Assembly: GCF_965363235.1 (NCBI RefSeq) | Contig: NC_134839.1 | Coordinates: forward strand, 99,777,743-99,841,742 | Reading direction: 5' to 3' | Length of the DNA: 64,000 nucleotides | Source of the DNA: Mytilus galloprovincialis | Taxonomy: Eukaryota > Mollusca > Bivalvia > Mytilida > Mytilidae | Shown: piece by piece, positions 33,990 through 46,477 of the stretch | How the letters are laid out: each line of letters opens with the position of its first letter | Position numbering within the stretch: position 1 is the first letter of the stretch | Made by a program: the position numbers and the translations under genes | The notes under the pieces: generated by a model | Told to the model about the DNA's origin: nothing | Databases searched by the model: none | Seen by the model: the letters and a program-made list of their open reading frames with translations, nothing else

Positions 33990-34002
33990 CTGTTATGTCC
34001 AT
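33990..34002 (-). CDS. Predicted coiled-coil gene, coding exon 1 (start)
   Basis: Minus-strand ATG in strong context (A at -3, G at +4) giving MDIT plus one base, then a consensus donor AACAG|GTAAGT. The sequence just upstream on the minus strand has promoter-like motifs: ACTTCCG (ETS-like) and GACGTCATT (CRE-like) within 45 bases. The 3.1-kb intron runs to the acceptor at 30886. The phase (1) matches the next exon, which completes Glu5. A 13-nt coding exon is weak evidence alone; the context is what supports it. Confidence 0.4.
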
Positions 34003-34428
34003 GATTATTACAAATGACGTCGGAATCGGAAGTAGCAGAAAACGCCGCCAATTGGTGTGTGCAAAAATTTCACCATTTTTAGCGTTCGAATTTTTGGTAG
34101 TTATCATGAACATTATGTTTGGGTTTCGATTTAAATATTAATAGCAAAATTTTGGTCACACGGTAAACATATGATCGATTGCCTACACAAGATAAGGAAA
34201 GGAGTTTATTTCATATATATTTTTTTCTTAGCAGTTATTTGAACGCGTTGGAAAAAACAAGGAGCACTAGTCGTACACATAAAAGGAGCTCTAGTTAGAT
34301 AGTTTATTCTCATAAAAAACATGCAAATACAAAGGTTGCAGAGGAGTTAACAAATAATATACATAAAAATAGAAATGCATTAAAAATGCATGAAATTCAA
34401 AATTTCAAAATTTCGGATGAGATAACAT

Positions 34429-34519
34429 ATACTGTTTTTATAAGTTTGTATTGGCAACAACTGAGGGTATTACAGCATACACTCTTTGTGACTTTGCTGG
34501 TGTGGTTCATCAATGGAAT
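34429..34519. repeat. Right arm of the 91-bp inverted repeat, joined to a Penelope-like element
   Basis: Exact reverse complement of 33888-33978. Its last bases run straight into the 5'-truncated Penelope-like ORF, which reads through the arm in frame. The arm, not the element, therefore supplies the first 20 or so residues of the open frame at 34451-35581. Confidence 0.93.
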
Positions 34520-35581
34520 ATATACTTATTCATTGAATCCCAACAAAAACTGGATGATTTCATCAGACATGCAAACAACGCCCACCATTCAATTAAATTT
34601 ACGTATGAAATTTCCGACTCTAAGATATCTTTCTTAGACACAACCACATCTATAAAGGACGGTGTCATATCAACAGACCTCTACTGTAAACCCACAGATA
34701 AACATCAGTACCTTTCTCCCCAAAGCTGTCACCCCAAACACTGTACAAAAAGTATCCCGTACAGTCAAGCTCTCAGAGTCAAGCGGATTTGCTCCTCTGA
34801 GGAGGCTGTCACGAAACGGTTACAGGAACTTCACGGATTTTTGACAAAACGAGGTTATAAGAAATTGGACATAGACAAGGGGTTTGCGCGCGCTTACAAT
34901 AAAAGCCGCAATGACCTCTTACAGTACAAACGGAAGAGGCGCAGCAAAATAGTCCCGTTTGTTCCAACATACAATCCAGCCTTTACTAACCTTTTACGTT
35001 TGATCCGTGCCAATTGGCAAACTATTGCCAAACACCCTAAATTATCCAAGATCTTTCCCAATCCTCCTGTCTTAGCTTTTCGGAGACCAGCAAGTCTCAA
35101 AGACTTATTTGTTAGAGCTGACGTCTCCTCAAATAAAAGCTGTTTAATTGCAGGATGGTGCAAGTCATGTGGTAACAGACGTTGTCTGACTTGTCAACAA
35201 ATACTAAATACTCAAACATTAACTTGCCACTCGACTGGGTCTGTGTACACTATATTTTGCAATGTAACTTGCAAAACCCAGAATGTTGTATACCTCCTTC
35301 AGTGTCGATGTGGCATGCAGTATGTTGGCGAGACAGAGCAGCCATTCAACAAACGCATGAATGGTCATCGAAGTGACTACACTTGCAAGCCCGACCTACC
35401 CGTAAGTCGTCATTTGAGATCACCTGGGCACACACAAGCTGATCTCAAAAATCTTACCATCACAATCATAGACCACAACGAGGGTTGGTCGAAGGTCGCC
35501 AGAGTCGCTCGGGAAAGATTTTGGATAAGAAAGTTACGGACAGTTTCCCCAGAGGGCAACAATGAAAAAAACATAGAATGA
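34520..35581 (+). mobile_element. 5'-truncated Penelope-like retroelement, RT C-terminus and GIY-YIG endonuclease
   Basis: One continuous frame encodes the end of a Penelope-type reverse transcriptase (QQKLDDFIRHANNAHHSIKF, then ISFLDTT and DLYCKPTDKHQYL). A Cys-rich linker follows (CKSCGNRRCLTC, CHSTG, CNVTC). It ends in a GIY-YIG endonuclease: VVYLLQCRCGMQYVGE, KRMNGHRSD, ARERFWI and a terminal Asn-rich EGNN. The GIY-YIG core, Arg, Glu and Asn positions all look intact. The RT fingers and palm are missing: homology begins right at or after the YxDD active-site position. The copy cannot be autonomous. The lack of stops in this AT-rich setting implies a fairly recent insertion. The spacing to the 91-bp inverted repeat suggests a template jump or rearranged dimer at integration. 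Confidence 0.85.
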
Positions 35582-35940
35582 GTCCCTCATTTTCCTTTCA
35601 TCACTTGTTTCCAGTAACTCCGGCTTTAGTACTGGCTTCACAGTTCGAAATTCGTTTTAAAATACCAGTTTAAATTACAGGGCTTCAGTCATTCGGGATG
35701 GATGTATAAGTACGTAGCCACGTTCAAGTATTTTACCTCATTAGATCAAACTTATTTTACTAATCATTATTAGACTGCTACTCGTTTGGGAGGCTTAAAT
35801 ATGTAGTTTCTGTTGCAATTTCCCTACCGTTGTCAAATTTGAAATATCCTACAAACTTGGATCGGTTAGGGCATTTTTGATTTTTTTTTGTTTGAGGACT
35901 GCCCTCAATGCAGTTATAACATCTAAACTGTCACAACCTT
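35582..35940. other. Sequence after the Penelope-like ORF
   Basis: Probably the 3' UTR of the element at first, then unassigned AT-rich DNA. No coding exon or known repeat recognised. Confidence 0.35.
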
Positions 35941-35949
35941 TGGAAATTT

Positions 35950-37500
35950 AGAGTTGTGCCAGTTCACATCGAAAATAACTATTTTCATTTGGCATATCTT
36001 TGTAATCTTTGCGCCGTGTTTGGAAATTTTAAAATTGTATCAGCGTCTGTGGTGTTCGCTTAAATTGTATAAATTTCAAGATTTAGAAAAAGTTTCCCAA
36101 TTTGAATATTTTGACATGATTCATTTGACTATATATTTAATGTTCTTTATCCATAAAATATCATCACCGTTTGTGTGATATCGGAAATATACAAATTTAT
36201 ATAAGATTGATGATAACTGATTTTCATCTAAAAGCAGCCTGCAGCAATATGATATCATTCGACATTTAATGCTTATTTCCAATGGATATCTTCCAGTTTC
36301 ACCGTACACAATCATGCTTGGGGTAAATTTCTTTAGGTGTAGTAAATGCTTTAAGAATTTAAGGTGAACTTATTCAATGATATCATTTTTTCCAAATCCC
36401 CATACTTCACATCCGTATAAAAGAATTGGTTTCACAAGTTTATCAAATAAATCTAATTGGCATTCAATTGATAAATTACACTGCCTCCCTTTTTATACGC
36501 CCGTCAAGTATTATGGTATACAAATGTCATGCGTCCGTCTGTCTGTCCGTCTGTCTATCCGTCTGTCTCTCCGGCGTAAATATGTCGCTCTGTAACTTGA
36601 GAACGACTTATCCAAATTTCATGAAACTTATTATAGTTGTTTCTTCTGATGGTCAAATGATCTGTATACTTTTTGGTGAAAATAGGATTAAAACTTTTTG
36701 AGTTACGGCACTTTGTAACTAAAACAGGGGTGTGTTTTTTTTTTTTTTCACATGTCGCAATGTATCTCAAAAACGATTTTTGATTATTGCTTAAAACTTT
36801 ACACACTTCTTAGTTATATTAATCTTAAGATCTGTATACTTTTTGGTGATGATTCAAAATTTCGTTTTTGAGTTATTGAGTATTTTGTAAAAAAGGGGGA
36901 GAGTTTTTTTACATGTCGCACCGTATCTCAAAAACGATTTATGATTATTGCTTAAAACTTTACACACTTCTTTGTTATATTAATCTGAAGATCTGTATAC
37001 TTTTTGGTGATAATTCAAAATTATATTTTTGAGTTATTGAGTATTTTGTAAAAAAGGGAGAGGTTTTTTTTATATGTCACACCGTATCTCTTAAACAATT
37101 TATGATTAATGCTTAAAACTTTACACACTTCTTTGTTTTTATTTTAGTGATATTTAGTTTTTTTGTGAAAAAAAAAAAGAGGGGGTGTGGTTCAATGTCC
37201 CGCCGTATCTCAAAAACAATATATGGTAAATGCTTAAAACTTTCTCAGAAACTATTTATGATTATTGCATAAAACTGCCACACAAGACGTCGGGCGTATC
37301 ATGCGCTCATGGCACAGCTGTTTATTTAATAAGTTGTACATAGCTTTTGTTGCTTTTTCTGATAGACTTTTCTTTGCGGTATTGGAGGATCCAGATCTGG
37401 TTAACAATAGTCCAAAGTAGTTGAATTCTTTCACTATTTCAATTTCATTTTCATACTCCTCTAGTAATATATTGATTGCAATAGTAAGACAACTATAAGT
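35950..37500 (-). mobile_element. Non-LTR retrotransposon remnant, split by a TIR element
   Basis: The minus strand reads VKEFNYFGLLLTRSGSS, then SEKATKAMYNLLNK at 37460-37325. After an interruption it continues LSIECQLDLFDKLVKPILLY with GCEVWGFGKNDIIE at 36470-36370 and FTPSMIVYGETGRYPL near 36315. This is the post-palm region of jockey/CR1-type RT proteins (KPILLYGCEVW). There is at least one stop (after NDIIE) and later decay to about 35950, so it is dead. Confidence 0.75.
36490..37320. mobile_element. TIR element 'ATACGCCCG' inserted in the non-LTR remnant
   Basis: The left end has ATACGCCCGTC and the right end CGGGCGTAT, followed by a short tail ending 'cacagctg'. Removing it rejoins the two halves of the RT frame. 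The interior begins 'gcgtccgtctgtctgtccgt' and then has about four diverged units of roughly 160 bp around 'atctcaaaaacgattt' and 'ctgtatactttttggtga'. No transposase. Same architecture as the ATACGACCGCA family (TIR plus asymmetric right tail). Confidence 0.75.
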
Positions 37501-38109
37501 GCCGACCGACAACTATCCACCAATGACCAGACAGCAAGGAATATGTGAATTTAATCATGCTATCTGATTCAGATGTGGCTATATGTTTTCATAGAAAAAC
37601 AAAGGCTATATATATGGAGTATCCATCCATGACACAAAATATGTACATGCACAGCAACGTTTGTATAGGTTTTTAATCTTCATTTCATTCATTTGTTGCA
37701 CGAACATGAAGACAACCCCCATTCTTTTGAAAAAAATAGGAAATTGTATTATATCAGTATGTGTAGTGCATCTAAAGATTATCTAAACAGATAATAAGAC
37801 AAGACAACATTAGTGTTTTAGATATTTTTAACTTCAAGAAAATTATGAAAGAAACGTCAAAGAAATTGCTTTAAGGTCCAGGCTAATTTTTGCCTGATTA
37901 AATCAAATATGTAATAAAAAATATACCTTCATGTGCTACTTTTTGAGTTAAATGAGGTCGAAATTTTGTATATTTGCTCAAAATTCGGATTTGTGGCCGT
38001 ATTTTTCCTTTCGAAAGACAGACATAACTAACAAAACAAAAAAAAAATATTTCTTTCTTTCGAAAGGAAAAACATAGCCTATATGGAAATTTTCATCAAA
38101 CTGCAAATA

Positions 38110-38290
38110 CGGGATGAAATTTGAAAAAAAAACAGGAAAGGAGTCTTGAGTAAAAAAAAAGGCAGGATGAGAAACTTGGCAAAAAAACAGGATTACAAAA
38201 TTATGTAAAAACAAACCATGACAAATTAAATTAATAAGAAAAAGGGCAGGACCGAATAAAGTGAAAAATAAAAAGGCAAAACAGAGATTT
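38110..38290. repeat. Degraded interior of the TTA-flanked TIR family
   Basis: 'gggatgaaatttgaaaaaaa', 'gagtcttgagtaaaaaaaaa' and 'ggcaggatgagaaacttggc' match 15115-15290 in order; terminal repeats are not visible. Confidence 0.6.
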
Positions 38291-38514
38291 TATTACTATA
38301 CTATATATAAAAATATTAATTTTCGCGAACCATTTAGGTCACGGAAATTCCAAAATATGGCATCAGTAAGGAGAGTTATACAAACAATGTAAATACACAG
38401 AACCCCATCCAAACTTGCTTTAGCTAATAGTATTCATCTTTTTCTATTTTATATGTACTAACAACATTCCATTTTTCTATAATTTCAATTAAAAAATTCC
38501 AAAATCTGAGTCCA

Positions 38515-39240
38515 ATGCCCCAAATAAACGTTGTCTGATTGGTTGAAGTACTGTGGCGTCGATGATAAGCATAGAAAGCCTCGATGTAAAGCACACGCTT
38601 CACAGGAATAAGGAGAGTTTTACAAATAATGTGAATACACAGATCCTCCATCCTATTTATGTTTTGCTGAAAATGTTCCAGTGTTCATCATTTCTGTTTT
38701 GATTCTGCTAACAACATTCCATTTTTTCTATAATTCCGATTTAAAGATGTGGAAACCCGTAATAAAAATAGATGGCCTCAATGATTTAAAAGCAACGCAA
38801 AAAATTCCGTTAATACGACCCTGAGTTCAACCGGGGTTATATAAACCGATTCACAAATAAAGATCTTGCGCTCAAATGTAATTCTTAGTGAAGTAAACTG
38901 GTAAATTCGTTTACGGAAATTTTTACACACTTTATCATTAATATATTACCAGGCTTTTGCATATTCACGTTTTTTTATGCTCAACTTTAGTCAAATTCAA
39001 TTCTATACATTTTTTTTACGTAAAGCAATAGGAGTAAGAATATTATTTCGCGCCAATTTAACCAGCATCATCAAAATTATTTACCGTTATCTTTGTGAAA
39101 TTTCAGTTATAATATAGTTTATTAATTAGAGAAATTTTGGTAAGTATTACTTATTAATGTTAAGTTCTACTGATGTGCTTCTCTAGACCTTTTTGACGGT
39201 CAGTGTTATTCCATTTATCTCAATATTATCAAAAATAGGT
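38515..39240. repeat. 0.73-kb direct repeat, unit 1
   Basis: Matches the next unit at an offset of about 729. Landmarks are 'gattggttgaagtactgtgg', 'cacgcttcacaggaataagg', 'ttttatgctcaactttagtc'-like sequence and 'ccatttatctcaatattatc'. A further partial copy of its middle lies at 38358-38500. Confidence 0.75.
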
Positions 39241-41138
39241 CGAATGCCCCAAAATAAACATTCCCTGATTGGTTGAAGTACTGTGGCGTCGATGTAAAGC
39301 ATAGCAAGCCTTGATGTAAAACACACGCTTCACAGGAATAAGGAGAATTTTACAAATAATGTGTATACATAGACCCTCTATCCAATGTATGTATTGCTGA
39401 AAATAATCAATTGTTCATTTATTTTCTGTTTTGATTCTGCTAACATTCCAATTTTTTCTATAATTTCGATTTAAATATGTGAAACCCCGCAATAAGAATA
39501 GATGGCCTCAATCATGTCAATGGTAAAGGCAACCGCTAAAATTTTTCGTTAATATGTTAACATCTTAAACTTTGACCCTGGGTTCAAAGGTATTAATTAA
39601 TAAACCGATCCACAAATAGAGATCTCCTTGCGCTTAAATGTAATCCTTAGTGAAGTATACAGGCAACTTCGTTTACAGAAATATATACACACTTTATCAG
39701 TAATATATTGTCATGCTTCTGCATATTCACTTTTTTTTTAATGCTGAACTTTAGTCAAATTTTATTCTATACAAATTTTATTACGTAAAGCAGTAGGAGT
39801 AAGAATATTTTGAGCGCCAATTTAACCAGCTTCATCGCCATCAAAAGCTATATTTTGTATTAGAAAACTGTTATTTTCTGAAGATATCAATGTATTACCT
39901 CACTTAAAGCTTTTTGATGCTTGTGTTAAACCTATACTTCTTTACTGTAGTGAAGTTTGGTCTCTGTATATGATAAAAGATATTACAAATCTAGAGTCAA
40001 AATATTGGTCATTGGCTACCATCAAAGTCCAAATTAAATTTGCAAAAACTTTAATAGGAGTAAATAAATCAGCTGTCAATTTAGCAGTACTAGCTGAACT
40101 TGGTATGTATCCAGTTTTTACAGAAGCTTTAAAACTGTCAATTGGCTTCTGGTTGCATGTGATCAAATCTGATAACAATTGTTTACTAAAAGATGTATAT
40201 TGTTCCAACCTGCAATTAACCAATGGATTTGCTAAAAAGATTGAACAGTTACTTGCTACATTAAATTTTTCACATGTTTGGAAAAATCATGATACTATTT
40301 CAAAAAGGCGTTTATTATATGCAATTCATACCAAACTTAATGATAGATATCTTAATTATTGGAAAGAAAATATATTTTGTGATAATAAATCAGTACATGG
40401 TAATAAGCTGAGAACATATAGACAGCTTAAAGAAAATTATAAATTGGAAAACTATTTATTGTTAAATATAGACAGAAAAGTAATAGGGCATTTTGCTAAA
40501 ATTCGTATTAGTAACAGTGTTCTTAGAATTGAACAAGGGCGTCACACTAAAACCCCTGTAGAAGAAAGAATTTGTCCTTTGTGCCTCTTAGAAGTTGAAG
40601 ATGAATTTCATTTCACTTTAAAATGTACAAAACTAAATATAATTAGAGACCAACTGTTTTCCAAAATTAGTGAAATAGTTCCCTCTTTTTTAAATATGAC
40701 TAATGAAGCAAGATTTAAATTTTTATATACGTGTGTTGAGACTGATATAATTAGAATTATTGTTAAATTTATAAGCGACATGTACATTTCTAGAAATGCT
40801 TTATTAAGCACTAAATAACTTTGTGGTACCACCTCCTCATATAATGTTTATGAAATTGCTATGATATATATATGTTTGTATTTTTGTGGATAACAAATTT
40901 GTATTGTCTTGGTATCAATCCTGTAATTTTGGATTTTAAACCAATAAAAATTACTTACTTACTTACTTACTTACCATCATCAAAATTACTTATCGTTATC
41001 ATTGTGAAATTTTACTTACGTAAGATTTATTAATAGAGAGTAATTTTGGTAAGTATGGCTTATTAATTATAAGGTTCTTGAGATGTGCATCTCTAGACAT
41101 TTTTGATGGTCAGTTTAACCCCATTTATCTCAATATTA
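39241..41138. repeat. 0.73-kb direct repeat, unit 2, interrupted by a retrotransposon
   Basis: Follows unit 1 up to about 39846 ('accagcttcatcgccatcaa') and resumes at about 40974 ('catcatcaaaattacttatc') to 'ccatttatctcaatattatc'. The 1.1-kb interruption is the non-LTR element. Confidence 0.75.
39847..40973 (+). mobile_element. 5'-truncated non-LTR retrotransposon with (TTAC)n tail
   Basis: Open from the insertion junction to TAA at 40816-40818. Reads LKLFDACVKPILLYCSEVW, then the RT C-terminal region, and a zinc-knuckle-like CPLCLLEVEDEFHFTLKC near the end, typical of jockey/CR1-like ORF2 C-termini. It has about 320 residues with no stop, so it is young. The 3' UTR is short and ends in four or five TTAC repeats, a tail type used by several non-LTR clades. 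The palm and endonuclease are absent. Confidence 0.8.
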
Positions 41139-41299
41139 TCCCGGATGACAGAAATGTCAACCCGACCTATTCGTGTCAAAATCTATTTGATGAACTAATT
41201 TCTTCTAAAACTGTACATGCATTAATTCTGTATTATTTGATAACCAATTACATTCACTTTACATGTTTGCATGATAATGGGTTCTGTATGAGTGAACTG

Positions 41300-44200
41300 T
41301 AGTGTATTGCAAGATCAATGCAAATTGTGACGTATGTTATTTATGTGTCTGTTTTTAGCTTTGCATATTAGATGATCAGTAGTCGAAGTAAATCAGGCTT
41401 CGTGTCATTTTTCCTGTTCTGAGTTGCATTTTTTGTATAGAATTAGAAGGTAAGTCTAAATAAGTCATTATTCAAGAGTGGGATTGGAGTTGTCCTGATC
41501 ACGAAATCCTAACATAAAAAATATGAAATCCTGAAGTCCTAAATTAAAAAGATATCAAATCCCTACATCCAGATTGAGAAATTTAAAAAAAAAAGACACA
41601 CACCGAAAGGGTCAATAGAACATGGGTTTGAACGCATGAAATCTCTACTCTAAAAATGCCAGTGATAGAAAGATAAACAGATAAGCAACTGTCTAGGGCC
41701 AAATAAGGGAGGGGAAAAAAACAGTATTAGTACTATTTCGCAGGACTATAGACAGATGCATAGACAGACCAAGGGGGTGGGGGAAATTAAGTTGATTATA
41801 TACACGTAGGAAATCATTGAACCATGACGGGAGAGGGCAACCCTCTGGTCAGTCAGAACCCCCCACCCCTTTATGAGAAGTTCTAGATCCGCCACTGAGA
41901 TTTGCAGGTTTTCTAGGTAACGATACCTTAAAATATCACCAACTCTGATTGCATGAGCACACAGTTTGATTAATTTTAGCTCATTAGCTGGGCTCACTTG
42001 CTAAAAATGTTCATTGTGGTTCACTGGCAAATATTTTTTGATAATCATGTGCAGGTAAGCTGATAATTTAAACATGTGTGCGAGATAGAATGATAAACAG
42101 ATAATCAGGTTTTCTTCATATAGATCCCTTATATATCCCCCACTGAGGACACAATTTGATTCACATTAGCTCATTAGCTACACTCGCTCGCCATTAAGTT
42201 CATTGCGGCTCACTGGCTTATATGAAGAAAAGCTGATAACATGTACATACATGAGGGTGGTAATGCACTTAAATTTACTGTCAGGTGTCAAACAGTCATT
42301 CTCCGCTACCCTTAGCTTCAAATTAGTTTAAATTTAACTCGCTGTGATTAGTGAAAATATTCTGAAGGTGATTCTCAAATAATTATCATTACTGTTATTT
42401 TTGCAAAACATATAGCGTGATTTGTCAAAATTCAGCTGATTTTTTTATCTTCTGAAAAAAAGTGTACATTTTATCCTCATGTCTAAAAATTACCGTTGTT
42501 TTCATTTGGCAAGAATACTTCAATAAAGTACCCCATTACTACCCTCATACATGTACATGTACATTTGTATATGGTCAGATCATATGTTTTCATATGTCAT
42601 TTGAATTTGTACTTCGCTTTTTCAAATGAAATTGTGACGCCAGAATGCATTCTTAATAGCACAATAACTGATGAGAAGAGGACACATATGTCAACCAAAA
42701 TTTTTGCAGCCACGTCAAAATGTGTGAGGACACCCTTTCAAGCTTGCGTTCATGTTGTGTGAAAATTGTTTTAGGAAGCTGAAAAATACCAACAATAGAA
42801 CAATAAATAGATAATCGGTATTGAAAAATATCAATGCATTGAAAAGCCAATGATCTACATACATGTACATGTACAAATGTATATACATAAATATGTCAGC
42901 CATAAAATACAACTGATTTAATTTACACCACACCTGTTGGAAAAAACCTTTATGTTTTTTACTCTCTATAACTTATCTCATTCTACAATGTAGTCCATTC
43001 AACTGACAGAATAGGTGTAAATTTCATGAATTCTTTAATATCATGTACATGTCTAATCATGGACTATTCTCTATATGTTGTTTTTTTCTATGGTCAGGTT
43101 GTTGTCTTTGAAACATTCCCCATTTCGATTCTCAATTTTATCGATAGCAATTGTATCTGTTAGCCATTTAGGGGTCTTTTGCATTTAAAGTTAAGTTTTA
43201 GTGGGTTTATTTTGCAATAAAGAACTCAATTTCCAGATCACAGTTAACATCTTTTTTTTATTTTGCTGTTTTAAAATGACCTAAATATAAACATGATAAA
43301 GGACAGTATATAGACCCAAAAATGGTATATCACATTCTACACGCAAGATTTTAGCTGAAAAGACTGCCATTGGAGTATTTAACCATTGCAACTTTTTAAT
43401 TTGATCTCCTCCACTAATTAAAGTCATTGAAGTAAAATACTTAATGTAAGTTTGTCCACATTTTTGGAATATATTAATACATGTATAGAAATAATGTTGA
43501 GCCTGTTCCTAGATGCCTGAGATAGACTTCAATATTTATTATTTATTGAAAATAAATGGAATCAATTTTTTCAGAAAAGTCTTATTCTATGGAAATGTAT
43601 CCCCCCTTTTATAAGTTGGAAAGGCTCCATAGAGGTCATATACGGTCTCGAACAGAAAACAAAAAAAGGAAAAATATTGTGAATTTTGGAGAATTAATAT
43701 TATTAAATTAACATGCATTTGAAATATTTAAGATCTATTGTTTCAATTTTTTTAGTTCCACCTAGATACCATTTTAGAAAACTGGGATTTCAATGCTAGT
43801 CTATTAGAGGGGTATTGATTTTCATTGGTTGTAGATATTGAATATTATTCAGTGGCAATTGGAAAATAGACACTGACAAGTCTTAGATAACATTTTATAG
43901 TTTTGTCAGTTGACTAAAATTGGCGGAGGTGTGTTCTTATTTCTGACAGAGGGGCACTCAACCTATATCAATATGTGCATGAATTAAAATGGATAGTTGC
44001 TAGATACTGAATGATTATACCACAAGAAAGTTTTAACCTGTGCATATATACTTAAAATACGATAAAAAAAAATCATGTCTTTTTCAGGACTTCTGAATCC
44101 AACCATGTACATGTAGTATGGAATGTTATTGAGATATGGTTTTGGTGGATGGATGTTCATGAAGGACCTGTAGTACAAAGTATATCACTGGATTTAGCTC

Positions 44201-44590
44201 TTTGTCTAAGTGTATTATTAAAGTACTTTGCTTTGAGCTCAGTTCACTGTTATGCAATTCATTCTTTGTGAAATAAAGATTTGACAGACAACTCTCATGG
44301 ACAAGGATTTGTCAAAGTAGTATCACCTCTATGTACAATGTAAGTATTGGGGAGATAAAAGCATTCTATTTTGATTTGAACCAAACATTTTATGAAAAAA
44401 AAGAACAAATTTACCCGACAATGCTACTCCCGCTACTTGCAATATGATGCTAGGTTGTTTTAATACATCTGTACTGCCTGCTGATGACTCGGTCCTGAGT
44501 ATAAATGGTCCTTCAATTATTTTAAAAAAAATTATAAGGCCTATCTAGTCTAATTTATTTCTTAAACTATATTTCATTGTACATATTCAA
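41300..44590. other. Gene-poor region with repeat remnants
   Basis: 41850-41900 ('ccccccacccctttatgaga' to 'gatccgccactg') is a degraded end of the GC-rich TIR family at 47054. Two related blocks containing 'ttagctcattagct' and 'ttcattg..gctcactggc' (about 41960-42030 and 42150-42220) form a diverged direct duplication. 'acatgtacatgtac' tracts occur near 42546 and 42861. No coding exon recognised. Confidence 0.4.
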
Positions 44591-44594
44591 CATT

Positions 44595-45883
44595 TTTATA
44601 CAACCACAAAATGCGGTCGTAAATTGGTATCCTGTGCGAAGACGGATGGTTTCCGGATAATAACTTCAGTATAAGTAAATAGAAATCAATAAAATTATAA
44701 CACAATGTTTATAACCACAAAAGGAAGCTTGGGATTGATTTTGGGGGTTATGGTCCCTAAGGTTTAGGAATAAGGGGTACAAAGGTGCCCAAAACAAGCC
44801 TTAATCTAGAGTGTCAGTACAAAAAGTTGTGTATAAGTATTTCAATTGTTCTGAAATTGTACCACAATGTTTCATACCATAAGTAGAAGGTTTGGATATA
44901 TTTTGTAGATTATGGGGCAAACATTCTAGGAATTAAGGGCCAAAACGTCCAGAATGCCCGAATGGTTATTGAATAACCTAAAACCAATGCTTTATGATAT
45001 TTCCTTTGAAAATTAGAGTTATCTTTCTATGTTCAGAATAGTAGTTTAATCAACTTAAATCAATGCTATTTATACAATATACAATGCAATATTCACTTTA
45101 CTACCAACTGATAAATTAAAGCAGTCATTAATTACCATTCAGTGATTACAAGCACTTTGATTATCATTCTAGGGTTATGCCCTTTTACAAATGGAAAGAT
45201 TGAAGAATTTTTTATTTTCTGATCTCTTAACTTAAGTTTGTCTCCACTAAATTAAATGAAATGTGTATATAAGGCTTATTACCTCTAAACTTAGTTTAAG
45301 TTTAATATTTGGCAGCTTCACTTTTACAGTTCTTGAATTATGTCCCTTTATAAAGTTGTTTGCTAGCGGGGACATCATCTTTGTCCCTTCGGACACATTC
45401 CCCATTTATTTTTTTAGAAGTTACTATTAATTATTATTAATTTTAACCAAGACTGTATGACATTTTATATTTTAATATTTTATGATGTATTTAAATGAGT
45501 AGTTATTGTTGCAAACTCCATTAGAAATTTAAATTGAGATCATTTTTGAATAAGGAAAAGGGGGAGGTGAAAAAAAATTTGTGGAGGGGGGGGTCAATTT
45601 TTCTCATTTCTGAAATTAAAAAGAAAATTTCTTCAAATATTTTTTTTTTGAAAGGATTTTAAATATTCAGCAGCATAGTGAATTGCTCCAAAGCAAAACA
45701 AAATATTTTAAGTTCATTAGACCACATTCATTTTGTGTCAGAAACCTAAGCTTAGTCAACTATTTAATCACAATCCAAATTCAGAGCTGTTTCCAGCTTG
45801 AATGTTGTGTCCATACTAGCCCCAACAGTTCAGGGTTCGACCTCTGCAGTCGTATAAAACTGCACCCTGTGGAGCATCTGGTC
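44595..45883. mobile_element. TIR element 'ATACGACCGCA', second, diverged copy
   Basis: Left head 'tttttatacaaccacaaaat' plus 'gcggtcgtaaattggtatc', right tail 'gacctctgcagtcgtataaa' to 'ggagcatctggt'. It shares blocks such as 'cacattcattttgtgtcaga' and 'tttaatcacaatccaaattc' with the asns intron copy but lacks the 35-bp array. Confidence 0.65.
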
Positions 45884-46477
45884 CATTCTTTTGTTTATTT
45901 CTTAATTTGTGTGAATTAACATTGTTACAGTAAATGATAATTACTACACTTTCATACCACAACAAATATTGTATTGGTAAAATGTACATGTATCACTTAT
46001 ATTTGTATCCATATAACAAACAAAAAATGAAAAGGAATAACTTTGCATTACCTTTTGAATACTATGACTTTTTAGATATTTAGACATATTAAGACTAATT
46101 AAGTAGATATTGATAATATTGGGTTGACATGCGTGAAATTCTATCAGATTACTTTTGGAGCAGTTATGAGTCTTTGAAGCATGCTCACAAAAGTTCTTTT
46201 GATGAAATCATTTTCATATTAGTCAAAATTTTCTTTACTTCGACCAGCTTTGGAGGAAATATAATCAAAGAATTGATATAAATCAGCACAGAGGTTTACT
46301 GCCTAGCTCATCTATCCCCAAGCATCATGTCAGGCATTGTCATTACTAAAAACCAATAAATGTATTCTAATCTGAGGAACATATGAACATTTTAACAAAA
46401 CTTTAACTAATGATACCGAAGATCCACCACAAAGTAATATAAATAGAACCATACCAATAGTAATCAAATACATATAA

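Noticed and set aside
34451-34519. First residues of the 376-codon frame as part of the Penelope-like protein
   Set aside because: They are encoded by the 91-bp inverted-repeat arm, which also exists upstream without the element; homology to the element starts after 34519.
36377-36806. Overlapping frames of 72-91 codons
   Set aside because: They span the boundary between the non-LTR remnant and the TIR element and have no coding support.
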